A DNA stretch of 64,000 nt. It comes from Patiria pectinifera (taxonomy: Eukaryota; Echinodermata; Asteroidea; Valvatida; Asterinidae). The first letter of the stretch is position 1. Each line of letters opens with the position of its first letter. The stretch lies in NCBI GenBank assembly GCA_029964075.1, contig CM057135.1, positions 24,330,863 to 24,394,862 on the forward strand, in the 5' to 3' direction. Below, piece by piece: positions 12,478 to 25,082 of this stretch. Made by a program: the position numbers and the translations under genes. Under the pieces are notes generated by a model. That model was not told where the DNA came from and made no database searches. It worked only from the letters and a program-made list of their open reading frames with translations.

Positions 12478-12625
12478 AGGGGTGTGGCACTAAGGAGGGG
12501 GAGGGGCAACACTAAGCTGGAGGGGTGTGGCACTGCACAAAGTGGGAGGGATACGGCACTAAGGGGGAGGGGTGCAGCACTAAGGAAGAGGGCTGTGGTA
12601 CTAAGAAGGAGGAGGGGGCTGATTT
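12478..12625. repeat. G-rich minisatellite
   Basis: Five or so imperfect ~30-bp units of the type 'ggggtgtggcactaagg' run head to tail. The open reading frame across it, rich in Arg and Gly, follows from the repeat composition and is not a gene. Confidence 0.75.
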
Positions 12626-14204
12626 TTGAAAGGGGGCACTCTGTTGCTTTTGGACTAGAAGCTCATTTTAGCGTTTCACAACAAATACTTGAGCTGGGTA
12701 TGACCGCCATGTCTTCCTTAGTTGCAGGACTCAGTCTCTGGTTTTGTCTACCAAAAAAATCGATGATATCCTGTGTTCATAAATGCATGTACATTGTACC
12801 TGAGACAGTTTACCCACTCTTAGTGGTCGACTCGAGAGCCTGTAACGTGGGTGGTTTTAAACCTCCGGTAAAACGCTGCTGCGTTCTGTGCCACATCGCG
12901 CAGTACGCGCCGCGCTCACATTTCCATATTAGGAGATTTTTAGCACTACACGTGCGAGGCACATATTGTACCATAGACATGGCCAGAGGGGTGTTTAAAA
13001 CCAACCAAAAGTTTTAAGAAACTGGTAAGCAGAAAATATTACTTAGCAAAGTTATGTACTAAGCAAAAAATTTGTTTGGAACCAGCCACAAGCATTATAC
13101 AATGCATGCCATTTTGGCTGGTAACTGATTCTTGCTTAGAAAGTACATTATGTGCTAAGCAAGTTTTCATGTTTTGCATGTCTACAGGCTGTCATTCTTT
13201 GCAGTTTTTTACAATCACAATAATAGTGTCTTTAGTTAAGTTGTCACCCCACCCTCTCTGGGACATGCCTCCTTTGAGCCAGCTGTGATCTAGCATTGTT
13301 GGCTCAGAGTGATTGGAGTGTTGTCGGGATTTACTGGAATCAGAATTGGACAGGACAGGATTTGTGGCACAGATTGTCTGCTCTGAAACACTCTCTCTCA
13401 CTGGTGTCAAGTTGTGTAGGGGATGATGTCTTCATATTAGGCTGTGTAACATGTGGTTAGATCTCAGAGCTAGGTTATGTGTCTTGTGGTTAGATCTCAG
13501 GGCTAGGTTATGTGTCTTGTGAATGTGTTTCCATAACAGTCAAATGACATCCTTACTGTCAATGGTATTCAATTTGCAGAGGGGGGCCTTTTTTATGGAG
13601 GGGCACTCAGTAGGTCTTAAACTAAACATCAAGAAATGGATATCAGAAACATTTTCTTGCCACACTCCCTAATTTTTTTTATTGTTTTAAAAGTTTTTCT
13701 CTCAAAAGAGAAAAGTATTTTTTGGCAGTGTATGATCAGAACCTACACCAGTAGTTACCAGAACATGAGTTCTACATCACAATAAGAAAGCCACTTAAAT
13801 CCCCAACTTTTTTTCCCGTTTGAATCATTCATACATGAACAGATTGTTCATCTCAAACATTGTGAATGATCCCACTCTAGTTATCCGTTGACATGTACAG
13901 AGTGCAGACGTCCCCCTAGATGTCCCCCATGGCCCCCTACATACCCCTCTTGTTATTAACCAGTTCTTATACTTTTCGATCTCCATATAGCCATCTGGTG
14001 AGGATGAAAAGTAATCTATGAAGTTGCCCGAAGGTTAAATATGATATTTATGGTACATATGGGATATTTTGATTTTGAGAAGCCATCTCTGCCAGCAAGT
14101 CTGGCAGATGGTCCCATTTGGGGCATTGAACCCAGAAAGGATTCAAAAGGGATTTTGAACTTTGGGGGCTCTGTTGCAGTGGCTGTTTAGGTTTGGAAGA
14201 TCCC

Positions 14205-15200
14205 TGACAATCGGTTGGTTCTTTTTGATTTGTCAGAAGAAGTGCTAGCCACTCACATTGATACTTTCTTGATCTGTTGGAACTAGGAGATAAACAAGTC
14301 ATTCACATTGGTTCTTTCTTGATTTGTTAAAAGACATGCTAACCACTCATACTGATACTTTCTTGATCTGTTGGAACTAGAAGATAGGCCAGTCATTCAC
14401 ATCAATGGTTCTTTCTTGATTTGTCAGAAGACATGCTAGCCACTCACATTGATTCTTTCTTGATCTGTTGGAACTAGAAGATAAGCAAGTCATTCACATT
14501 GGTTCTTTCTTGATTTGTTAAAAGACATGCTTATACTGATACTTTCTTGATCTGTTGGAACTAGAAAATAGGCAAGTCATTCACATCAATGGTTCTTTCT
14601 CAATTTGTCTGAAGACATGCTAGCCACTCACATTGATTCTTTCTTGATCTGTTGGAACTAGAAGATAGGCAAGTCATTCACATTGGTTCTTTCTTGATTT
14701 GTCAGAAGACATGCCAGCCACTCACATTGATTCTTTCTTGATCTGTTGGAACTAGAAGATAGGCAAGTCATTCACATTGGTTCTTTCTTGATTTGTTGGA
14801 AGACATGCTTGCCACTCACATTCTTTCTTTATTGATCTGTTGGAACTAGAAGATAGGCCAGTCATTCGCATTGGTTCTTTCGCGATTTGTCAGAAAACAT
14901 GCTAGCCACTCACATTGATTCTTTCTGTTGGAACTAGAAGATTAGGTATACGAAAGTCATTCACATTGGTTCTTTCTTGTTTTGTCAGAAGACATGCCAG
15001 CCACTCACATTGACTCTAGTTCTTGATTTGTTGGAACTAGAAGATAGGCAAGTCATTCACATTGGTTCTTTCTTGATCTGCCAGAAGACATGCTAGCCAC
15101 TCACAATGATTCTTTCTTGATCAGTGGGAACAAGAAGACAGGCAAATTATTGACATTGATTCTTTCTTAATGTGTCAGAAGATGTGCTGGCCACTCAAAT
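14205..15200. repeat. 94-bp minisatellite array (~10 copies) of two related 47-bp halves
   Basis: The unit runs from AGTCATTCACATTGGTTCTT through 'tcttgatttgtcagaagaca', 'tgctagccactcacattgat', 'tctttcttgatctgttggaa' to 'ctagaagataggca'. The two halves share 'cattg.ttctttcttgat.tgtt', so the unit looks like a diverged 47-bp dimer. Copies differ by point changes and small indels, and the ends of the array are degenerate. A MITE family 2 relic begins at its right end. Confidence 0.93.
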
Positions 15201-15362
15201 ACACAAATTCCAGTTTTCTTGAAAATGACAGCGCACAAGGTGCCATGATTTCACAGGATGCTTGAGACTATTATTCACTTACAGTCAAGTAAGGTATTCC
15301 AAAATAATTTGGTAGTTTTGTTTTTGGATGTTTACAGATGTTGTATATTACCTCTAACTTCC
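15200..15362 (+). mobile_element. TTAA MITE family 2, 3' fragment
   Basis: The segment shares 'ttttcttgaaaatgaca', 'ggtgccatgatttcacagga' and 'gatgtttacagatgttgtat' with the full copies at 21740-22257 and 34202-34722. The left half is missing. Confidence 0.8.
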
Positions 15363-16629
15363 CCAAAACATTTGTGACAGAGCCTGTAGCGAAAAAAATA
15401 AATGGAATTTGACTTGTTTTTGTTGTTGTTGAAAGTTTTTGTTTGTGCAGTGTTGAATTGTGTGATATTACACCGCAGAAGTAAATTTCAATCACTCCTG
15501 TCTTTTCTTGTAATTTTTCATTTCAACTTTGATGATGTGGTTCAAACAGACTATTTTGCTTATTACATGTACCTTGTTGGCCTAACTTGGGTCCGTGTCT
15601 CTGCCATCTCAAAATACCTTTGGATGGGGAATGCTCACAGCGGAAGATAAACTCTATAACCATGCATGCCTGTCGTCAGAATCTCACTTCCCACAAGCAC
15701 AAAGGCCCTTACCCATCACTCTGCATAAAACAAGTTGTATATCACCGAAATACATGCACACTGTCAGGGAGGAACCGGTGTTGCTGTGCACCAGTCATTG
15801 CAGAAAACTTTTGCCAGAGAGGTACAACATGAAATTTATTACAGATTCACACCAGTGTGTCTTGTAACAACCCCCAGGTTTTGCCAAAACACCTGGGCAG
15901 TAAATATTGCACTATAGCCCAGGGTAATACTTTCATTGGATTATTTTTATCCTGCTTAATAGTTAAACCTATTGCTGGTGGAACAGTGCCAGCAGGCAAG
16001 GTGATACTTCATGATGCTCGTAAACTACAATGCGTCACGGACAGGGGGGCTCTAGGGGGACAAAGGAGGTAATTACCAACTTCCTCAGGTCAGAGGGGTC
16101 TCCGGCGGAGGTCGCGAGCGGAGGGAGTAAGGGGGCTGGATGGATTTCTCAAGTGGTTGCAGCTTGGGGTATTTAAAGGGGGTGACCTGTTTGTGTCAGT
16201 CATAATCTGTGTGTATCGGCTGTTTGCTTTGGCGGAATTGCTCCCTGTGGTAATAAAAAAAAAGAGTTGATGTGCATTTTTGTGTGTGAAATCTTTTAAA
16301 AGTCTTGGGATAGTATGGTTGTATGAAAGTTGAAACCCTTGCAAATTGATTTGATGCTCATTATTGAAGCTAGTCCTTTGATGTAGAGTTGTAGACGAAT
16401 GTATGTACCGGTATGTACGGGTACACCAAGCAAGCATAGAGAGCTGGTGAAGCTACTTGTATGCGCTCAAAACTGTGCTGACTGCAGAGCATGAAAATCA
16501 TTTTACTGGTACTTTACTCAAGATAATTAGGCCTCTGACCATAATTCATCTTATGTTTTGTATGCATGTGTGTACTGAATGTACATTTACATTGTAAATG
16601 TAGGTTATTAATTTCAGGGGGAAAAAAAT

Positions 16630-17180
16630 TCTCATCATCATCATCATCTAGTGGTGGCAACTGAGATTCCATTCACAACGCCACGCCAGGAGTCTTTATC
16701 CCTCATTATGCGTGGAAGGTCCTTAATTTCATATTGCGTGTTTCCGCCAATCACATCAATGTAGTTGAAAGGTCTTCGTTCTCAGTATTAGGGCACAGAG
16801 GTCTCCACCATATTAAATCAGATATGACCTGGTCTTTAGCACGATAGCAGTGGCCAGCAAAGAGTACTCTATATTGGGCAATAATAGCAGAGTTAGGTAG
16901 AATGTCTCCTTAAATCTGTACATGCCTCAACAATGGCTGCAATGCAAAAGACGTATACAGAGGGAGTGAGTCCACTTCCTTCACCCACTGCATTGTTACC
17001 CAGGTCCCCATCATAGGTCATTGTTTCGTGTGGCCATCAGGCTGTTCCGGTCAGTGGCTGAGGCAACTCCCCTAAGGATCTCCATCCTGTGTTTGTGTCT
17101 GCTCTAATTGCCTCCTTACACCGCTAGCCTTTTCCTTGTCTACTAATATCCTCTTCAAGTCTTCCTTGTTGTTTTAATGA
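16630..17180 (-). mobile_element. 3' end of a non-LTR retrotransposon (LINE) with TGA-repeat tail
   Basis: On the minus strand, 16644 to about 16915 reads as the C-terminal end of a LINE reverse-transcriptase polyprotein. In one frame RVLFAGHCYRAKDQVISDLI is followed by WWRP; after a one-base frameshift near 16775 the reading resumes as RRPFNYIDVIGG and then EIKDLPRIMRDKDSWRGVVN followed by GISVATTR and stop. The AGHC.R and RD.D.WR patterns are typical of this ORF2 end in marine invertebrate LINEs. The stop codon merges into a (TGA)5 run, the expected simple tail. Upstream to 17180 the match is uncertain. The copy is 5' truncated and broken. Confidence 0.85.
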
Positions 17181-17864
17181 GGTGACTTGAATAATCATCA
17201 GCTTGAGGAAAAAAAAGAACGAAGGGGCAATTCTTCAAAAATTGAAACTAAAATAATTGTTGGAGAACAAAATAGGTTTTTTTTTATGTGATGTGATACA
17301 AATGATTATGGTTCACTAAAGTGTTGCTAGTCAGTAAAGATGCACATTTCTTAAGATGTTTCATAAGTTGGTCTTTCCTTGCATAAATTAGCATAAATTT
17401 AATTACAATATGTCACACTTGTGACCGATCAAAATGTCACACACCCGACCATTGAACAATTCCCATTTAGTAAAACTAAAGCAGAGGGTGTACATAAAAT
17501 AAAATGCTTTCTGTTAAAAAAAAATCACGAATGACTAGTCATACTCCAAAATTAGTATGGGTGTGTGTGTGTCCTTAGAACTTTGGAAAAAAGTATGAGT
17601 TTCCGATATGGGCCCGATAACATTTTTATGTCTGATGTCAAACATGTGACCAGCCGTTGATGAGCCCTCCTAATATTTTGACACAATTTATGAAGGTAGA
17701 AACTATACTCTGAGGTAGGGAGTAAAAAGTACTAACCTGATGAATCAGTGAAAGTTTTTTTCTCAATGAACAATGCCTTATGGCTACAAGCAATTTCTGT
17801 TTGTTTGTTGTTTTTTGGAAATGCATACAAAAAAATACATAAATTTACATCGTTTAAAAGCTCT

Positions 17865-18384
17865 TTAAAGCTATAGTCCATCATTTGTAATTTGTGCATT
17901 TTGTTCATTTGAAGCAACAAAAGAGTTCAAAATCTAATGAAGGATACTGAGCAACTAACCTGATGAAGTTTCAGCTCAGCTTCAGTTGTATATTCCGAAA
18001 AAAAACAGCATTCTAAGATCTCAATTTCAAATCAAAAGTTACTGAATCATGTTTTGAATTGTTTTGAATTGCAGCTATACGCGATGTCGCGCACTGATCC
18101 GACGAATTATAACAACCGCGCGCGCGCGTGCGTCGTTCCAAACCTTGTGTGCGCTGCGCTGAATAACAAAATGAACTACTAATTTGAATTTTCCTACGGT
18201 GCTTCTTAAGAATCACCGTTGGAAATGCCTTCTTTTGATGATTATTTCAAAATGTCAGCATCCCAGAAAGAATAATTTCACAGGGAGTTTAGTCCCCTTA
18301 CTTTCTTTCAACCAAGTATGTTTTTCAACAATAATTACGCCAGTTACTTTTCGGATGGCTGCTAATGATGGACTATAGCTTTAA
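17865..18384 (+). mobile_element. TTAA MITE, family 1, copy b
   Basis: This is the best preserved copy: TTAAAGCTATAGTCCATCAT at the left and ATGATGGACTATAGCTTTAA at the right give TTAA at both ends. The interior matches copy a from 'gcaacaaa' through 'cagctcagcttcag' to 'cacagggagtttagtcc'. It also holds a cgcgcgcgcgtgcgtcg segment not present in copy a. Confidence 0.88.
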
Positions 18385-18967
18385 CTGTACTGCATAATGA
18401 CTGGATAACTTCCAACTTTCCACATGTTCTTACGAAACAAAGTTGAAATTGCTTGATGGCTGTTAGGCATATTTCAGGGCTAGCACCTTTGGGCTGCAAC
18501 AGCCGCACAAGAGTTCATGAACAACTTTGGCGATTTTCAGTTGGACAAGAAAAATGAACAAATATTGTTCAAATGTCAGGTCTTTGTCCTTCAGAGATTC
18601 TCTCCTGTTAACTTTGAAGAATTTTTTGGAGTAGCTCCAGAAGTTAGTGTCCTTTTAACCCTGAATGGTAACGCTTAGTAGTTGATTCATTTGTAGTCAC
18701 ACCTGTCGGAGTCATTAGGGGTTATGGCGCAGGGACCAGGCAAAACTTGCAAGTTGTATGCGTTAAGGCCAAGTGTAAAAAACAAACAGTTTCTCATCTC
18801 CGCCCGCTTCCTTTTTTCCCACCTGCCTCCCTTTTTTAATCATACTGTACATTTGCATTATCTTTTTTCTTTTTATTTGTTTCTAGCAAAATTTTGGCTA
18901 ATTATACGGTATTATGGACCTTCGAAATCTGGTAGATCGGGTGATGGCTCCTTTGGACACAAAAGAA

Positions 18968-19528
18968 TCAGCAGCCTCGACTCCATGGGCGCATGTGCGT
19001 TCCTTCACTAACCCCTGGCCATGATGAACACATAAACGACGCTATTCAGAGCGTACTGCGCGCGCATTTTGAAGACTGCACGCCCTATAATGCGCTCGCA
19101 TGCATGCATGCCCTATAATGCGCTCGCGTGCTATGCACGTCACGTCACGTACGAACATTTTTTTTTCAAAACTTCGTGATGCCTGTACTATATGGATTAC
19201 GGTAGCCTCGTTTTTCGCCCCAAACAACCTGTATCTTCGGTTCTAAAGGGACAAAAGAGGTAGGTACCAGTACATTTAGTACAAGTCCTTGCTAGATAAC
19301 GCGACGTCAAAACCTTATGTTTGAAAGGATTGATTCTTCAAAAAAAAAAAACTTTCAACATTTTAAACATGGCGTTGCACATTAGATACATCGACTGCAG
19401 TCCTAATTTAAATGTGCCACTATTTGACACATTTAAATTAGACAATTCCAGGGGTTAGGATCGCACAAGGCATGATGGGAAACAACATGGCGCAGCAAGA
19501 TCGTACCCATTGAAATGAGGTTGAAGAA
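18968..19528 (-). repeat. Dispersed ~520-bp repeat, copy 2 (inverted)
   Basis: Reverse-complement counterpart of 9280-9795. It contains an extra local duplication of 'gccctataatgcgctcgc' (near 19082 and 19108) absent from copy 1. Confidence 0.75.
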
Positions 19529-20163
19529 TCAGCAAAAGAGTTGAGAAAAAAGGTAGAATCCATCAGCCATCTTAGAAAATTGGCAATTTTAGTAATTTTT
19601 TTAAAATGGCCGCCGCTTTCCTTTTTAAAAAAATGATGAGAAACGATTTTTTTTGTTTATAGGCCTTACACACTATCGTTATGGAGGAGAGTTTGGGGGG
19701 GGGGGGTAACTTGAACAAGTATTAATAGACTAGGACTGGAAAATTCATCAACTTGTTTGTTGATGTGCAGTCCTTCCCATTTCTCTTTCTTGAAGTTGCA
19801 TTTATCAGAAGTCCTCAACCCCCTGAACGCTGGAGGTTAAACCCAGACCTGGAGCTAAAATTTGATTAAGTGTGACTTGTATACTCATATGTGCACTTTT
19901 TCAGGTTAAAGGTGCATGTAGCCTATATTTTGCCAGATTTTACCATGTACTTGTGTACCATGTACTTGTGTACTACATGTACAATGTACGTGTCAAAAAA
20001 AAGTCCTACTTTTGATCCTAAATAACTCTTGTTTACCAATGGAATTAAACCCAACTTTCAGATCATGTAAACAAGGCATGACAAATTTTATGGAGCAAGC
20101 CTCATCAGCTTTGTGCAAGAGGGTGAGATTTAAACGCCATACCAAAAAAGACCTCACTTTCAG

Positions 20164-20391
20164 AATGTCGATGCAGCGCTAGAGACGGTGGAAGAAGGCG
20201 CTTACTGCGGCCGAAAACTTCTGAAGGAATGCAGGATCACCCCTGATGTCATTGCACACCTCCTCGTTTGTTTCTTGCGCCAAACGATCGAGAAGGTGTG
20301 CAATGACATCAGGGGTGATCCTGCATTCCTTCAGAAGCTTTCGGCCTCAGCACATGCCTTTTGCCACCGTCTCCAGCGCTGTATCGACATT
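20164..20391. repeat. 98-bp-arm hairpin with 32-nt loop
   Basis: Arm 20164-20261 and the reverse complement of 20294-20391 are the same length, with no gaps and about 10 mismatches in 98; the inner 53 bp differ at a single position. Outside it the complementarity continues in weaker form ('aaacgcc.tac.aaaaaa' words at 20130 and 20440). A minus-strand reading frame from 20538 to 20182 has only one internal TGA (20347-20349), so the hairpin may have formed within or from a coding sequence. Alternatives are a young MITE or a hairpin-RNA source. Confidence 0.9.
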
Positions 20392-20538
20392 AGAGGAAGC
20401 CAAGCCGAAAGTGGCAGATTTGAGAATTTTTTTGTACGGCGTTTTTGTTACCCACATGATGAGGTCTGGAGCTGAGATGGACAAGATCCAATTTGGCCGA
20501 CCGTTGGTCAGTGCTGGGGGCATGTCATTTGTCAGCTT
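20350..20538 (-). pseudogene. Possible coding relic, unidentified
   Basis: The minus-strand frame starting after a CAG acceptor-like site at 20539-20541 reads KLTNDMPPALTNGRPNWILS then ISAPDLIMWVTKTPYKKILK and SATFGLASSNVDTALETVAK then GMC, followed by TGA. Past the stop the same frame continues GRKLLKECRITPDVIAHLL, DRLAQETNEEV, then CNDIRGDPAFLQKF to a TAG. The composition looks protein-like, but no family is recognised. It could be a transposon-derived ORF or a broken exon. Confidence 0.35.
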
Positions 20539-20929
20539 CTGTTGGACTCAATAGGCCTGCTTCTGGGATGTTGATAATAGCTTTTAATTGCATATCGGCA
20601 GAGTCTATGAAAAGTGCACTGATCACAATTTGCCAAAATCCGTAGGGATCGGCTACCACAAGACAATGTGTATGGACTCAAACAGTAGATGTTGCTTATT
20701 TCATTTCGAATGTACATGTACATACATGTATGTACACAAAACTGCGGCATATTTGCATGTGCGTCTTGCCCTGTTGGTACTGTGGTTTAAGCATTTGCTA
20801 ACAAGTGTGAAAATCTGACAATTGCTTGGTTATGTTCCTAAATCATCATTTTCCAATTTGTTATGTATTACTGGTAGTGCTTTTCTGTCACATTTTCCAA
20901 CAGTTGGAAAAGAAATGACTTTTTTTTAT

Positions 20930-21234
20930 CCATATTCAGTTAGTCCACAATTTGTTTCCAATCAGTTGCACACCCGTGAACAGGTGCAAGCCATCTAGTC
21001 TGGTTCCCAGACCTAACAATTCTCTGACGTCTATAAATTTTTCTGTTTTGTCTGAAGTAGGGGCAGGGAACCAGACTACAAGAAAAGCATTTTTTGCTAG
21101 GTTTTTCCAGCATCTATAAACACTAAACTTGGTCAGGTCAGTGTAAAACTATTTGCTGTAAGTGTAATATACTAACTCCCAAATCCATTTCTGAAAATTA
21201 CAGCAAAAACAAATGTTGCACATATTCCCTTTAA
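20930..21234 (-). mobile_element. TTAA MITE family 2, right-hand half (inverted)
   Basis: The segment ends in ACATATTCCCTTTAA and shares 'tagtctggttccc...agggaaccagactac' and 'ccatttctgaaaattacagc' with the full copies. The other end is missing at about 20930. Confidence 0.8.
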
Positions 21235-21739
21235 CAGCAATAAAAAAAATTATACCAAAGACAGCGCAAAATATTGATAATCCATAATTCAGTACTCCTA
21301 GTCGTCCCAAATTAGCCGAAGACGGTAACAGAATCCAAAGCACGCAACGTCCCCAACAAACCCAAACAACAACATTTACACTTTAAACAAAACTCGCCGG
21401 CGGGGGTGCAAAATCCAGGTGGGCAGGGGCTCCGCGATCAAAACAGGAAAGCCCGTGAAGCAACATCCAACTCAAGGAACCTGTATTAAAAAGAATTGGA
21501 TGAGACATCCTGCTTGAAAAGGGGGAGTAGAGGGGGGCGAAGAAGGACGAGTGTCATCATCAGGGTTGCTTCGCTTGGCACCACCATCTTCCATCATCAG
21601 CGTGTGTGTAGTCAAGGACTGTGTTGTGATTACTGATTCACTGCTAACAAGGACTCTTTAATCTAGAGAGTTGGGGAGGACAGGTCCCTGGATGGGAGGC
21701 TTTAGTTTTTGGACCTTGAAGTGAGATTATCTATGGGGT

Positions 21740-22257
21740 TTAAGGGGAATATACATGTACATCATTTGCTTTTGCTGTAATTTTCAGAAATGGATGGAAT
21801 TGGGGGGGTTGGAAATATATAGCAAATATAGTTACACTGACTTTTTTGAGGTTTTGGGTTCGAAAATGCTATAAAAACCAAGAAAAACAATCATTTTCCC
21901 TGTAGTCTGGTTCCCTGACTCCATATAAGAAGAAACAGATCAGTTTACATACATTGGGGAATTGTAAGGTCAGGGAACCATTCTAGCTGGCTTGTACCCG
22001 TTCATAGGTGTGTAATCGATTGCAAACAATTGCAATAGTTAATTGGGGCCAAAAGCCAGTTTTTCCAACGCTGGTCGGCCGACCAGCTTTGGAAATTGAT
22101 ACAAAAATACCACTTTTCTTGAAAATGACAATATACCAGGTGCCATGATTTTACAGGATGCTTTACACTGTCATTTACTAACAGTGCAGCAAGGTATTTC
22201 AAAATGATTTGGTAGTTTTATTTTTTGATGTTTGCAAATGTTGTATTTTCCCTTTAA
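21740..22257 (+). mobile_element. TTAA MITE family 2, full copy i
   Basis: The 518-bp element runs from TTAAGGGGAATATACATGTA to GTTGTATTTTCCCTTTAA. Between the terminal inverted repeats lie two more dyads: 'ctggttccctgac' paired with 'gtcagggaacca', and a 28-bp palindrome at 22065-22092 centred on CGGCCG. No ORF. The AGGG start after TTAA and the TTAA ends suggest a Kolobok-type relative. Confidence 0.9.
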
Positions 22258-25082
22258 CTTACATGTACCTTGTTTTGGATGAGTTATTCAGTTCAATTCA
22301 ATTCAAAACACATTATTTATCCTTACAAAGGCAATTACATATGGTTGGACAGCTCACTATTAAGATCACTTAAAATTATGTTCATGTCAAAAAAAAAATG
22401 CATCAGAGGTTCAAACAATTACAAATACAGATTGAAAATTGATGTGAAACTATACTCTTAAATATTACTTGTACTTAAAGCTGTCCTCAGGTCGACCTTG
22501 CGATGACACAGATCGGTAGGCCACTGACTTTTCAGGATCAAGCTGCATTATGTTTCAATGTATGATGTGCAAAATCTGCTGTGATGTGGTCCATGGCATT
22601 TTGTTACCCTGAGAGACGTAACTTACACGCCCATCAAAACAAGGCACGCCTGGTACAGCTAGTCCCACAGCGCACAAATTTCTTTTCAGTGATTCAGAAG
22701 AGTTAAATTCACTGGAAGCCTTTTCATGTTATGGGGTGATCCTATACAAAAGCACTGCCCGAGTCACAAGTGGCAGTCAGTCAGTGAGACTGGTACAAAG
22801 ATGACACTAGGCTATCGCCCTCTGTGACCAGCAAATATGAGGTAAACAGGCATACAACTTTTTCTCGGATCCGCTGATTTGTTTTTGACTTCTCATGAAT
22901 GCCATTACAAATTGAAAAACACTGTACAAAGTCTTGTGTGGTTTGGAATTTTCTGGGGTTTTTTTCTTCTAAATTCCCATTTGCATGCCTGGGTAAAGCC
23001 ATTGACAAAACTTCAAAGGAAATTGCAAGGGTCTCCTACTACCACTGTACCAGAGTGGTCCATGAGCTGATGGATCACTACCGGTACATCCCACCCTCCC
23101 ATGCTCCCTGTAATTTGATGTCTCCTTGTTTTTCTTTGGGGGATCCGCCTTTGATCAATGGGCCCATCCTGTGGGGCCATAATTTTTGCTGGCAGCACCT
23201 TTATTGTGCGGTGAACACTTTGTCACACTTTCCCAGAAGCCCTTTGTTTTACCTAAACACCTGCATAATAATTAATACAATGTATAACACCTGTTGTACC
23301 ATGGATCTATAAAAAGGAGTGTACCAGTAAGTAGTCTTTAAAAGGCACGTGCAGGAACATTTTTAACTTTAGGTTTTGGCCAAATGTAACAATATACATT
23401 GTAAAGCTTGAGGCCAGCACTTTGGCCTAAAATTGTCAAGTTACTGTAAACACACAGTTTTTCAGCTGAAGTAGTTACAATTGGGTATATAATGACTCAA
23501 TAAATAACTGTTGATACTTGAAGGCTTGGAGCTTAACATTTTCTTCATCAGTTGTAGGTAGTGAATGATTGTATCTTTTCTTTCCCTCAACATTTCTCCA
23601 TCTTAAACATCAACTGTCATCACTTCTCTCTTAGTTCTGCCCCTTGAGTTACCTGGACATCCTGTGTTATCAGGATGTGCGCAAACATCCCAGGTTACAT
23701 AATGTCATTAGAAGAAAAATGATTGATGGTCAAGCAGGAAAACAATGTCTTTGTTAGCTGCCCAGACATTGTTGATGGGTGATAGATTGGTTTCTGACCC
23801 TCACTCATCAACAGGTTTGTAGACATCCTTGAGAGAAGTCAGTCACAGTGGCCCATCATACCTGTGTTTATCATTGGTTTCCTTGGCGTGAAATGACTAT
23901 TGAGAATATTTCTGGTTCCCCCCCATGGATGCTAGTCCCACCGCTGTTCCAGAGGCTCACAGCGCGACATGAGGTTTATGCGCATGCGCCAGTTTTTCCA
24001 GGCTGCGCTGTAACATGAATATTCATGACTCGTTCATAAAAACAAGTCGCTGAGAACGGCCTTACAAAAAACTGTTCATAAATGCACGAAATATGTATTG
24101 AAGCCAACAGATTTGTCCCAAAGTAGGTTAAAAACTATATATCCTTAGCATCTACATCGAATATTTTCAATGCGATGTAGTTATTTGCGCGAAATACACA
24201 AAAACGAAGGCCTCTTTCACTGAACGAAAGCCAGCAACAAGCGGAAAAAAGGGTCCAAAAGAAAGCATTTTTTCTGCAATCAAGTAAGTTCAGCTAGCAT
24301 TAAGCCTGCCATGAAAACATCAATTAGACTTTGAATTTTGTATTAATGGTTATTTGAAAAGAGCAAACCCCTAAACTCGCCTGCAAATAGGGGGATTCCC
24401 TGGTGGGTTTACTGAACCTGGAGTGTGGTTTTCCCAATCAACTGCACAATAGAACACACAACTCGGGGTTTGCAATTCAAACAACCATGCCGACGCGTGA
24501 TTGGACTGTGCCCCGCATGTATACATTTCACAGGGACGGGGATATTAGTGCCGCGCCTGCATGCTATATGGATTTGTGCACACATGGCGCCGTTTGTTTA
24601 CATTTAGTGTAAGTATTTAATAGCTACATACGTGGCTCCAACAGGGTTTGCTCTCAAAAGTCTTCCTATTTGGTACTCTCCTTTATTTAGTCTTTCCAAT
24701 GGTAATTTACTTGATTCGGAATGAACTTCCAAGGATGACGAAAAATCCCTCGAAACATGACCATTATTTTCGTTCCGATGGAGACATTTATAAACGTTGC
24801 AATCAAAAGTAATTTTTTGGAGGTGTTTTCTCATCAAGTGTCTTTGTCAAAAAGTTTACAGTCCCATCTGATAAAAAATTATAGTCCTTTTTCTGTCGAT
24901 TTATTGTTATATCTCTAATATCAAAAACTTATTTGTAATATAAAAAGGTGATTGAAAAGACGTCCTCCGTTCAGCTGTTTTTACGCAAAACGAGACTGGA
25001 TACATTCGGTCCCAAGAGGGCGTTTTATACGAGCTAAAGCACGGATATGCGCACAAACCTAATGCCGACCTGAAAACAGCGG

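Noticed and set aside
12484-13017. 177-codon open frame on the + strand
   Set aside because: Its first third is the G-rich minisatellite translated; the rest matches no domain and shows no splice or coding pattern.
14048-14302. 84-codon Ser/Gln/Pro-rich minus-strand frame next to the minisatellite
   Set aside because: No known domain; partly repeat-derived, with no splice context to support it as an exon.
20188-20475. 95-codon + strand open frame as a gene
   Set aside because: It reads through a hairpin whose two arms encode the same peptide segment on either strand; the minus-strand frame is at least as good, so no gene is called.
24604-24837. 77-codon minus-strand frame in a region with some CpG
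   Set aside because: No recognised family, and no repeat or splice signals that would define an exon.
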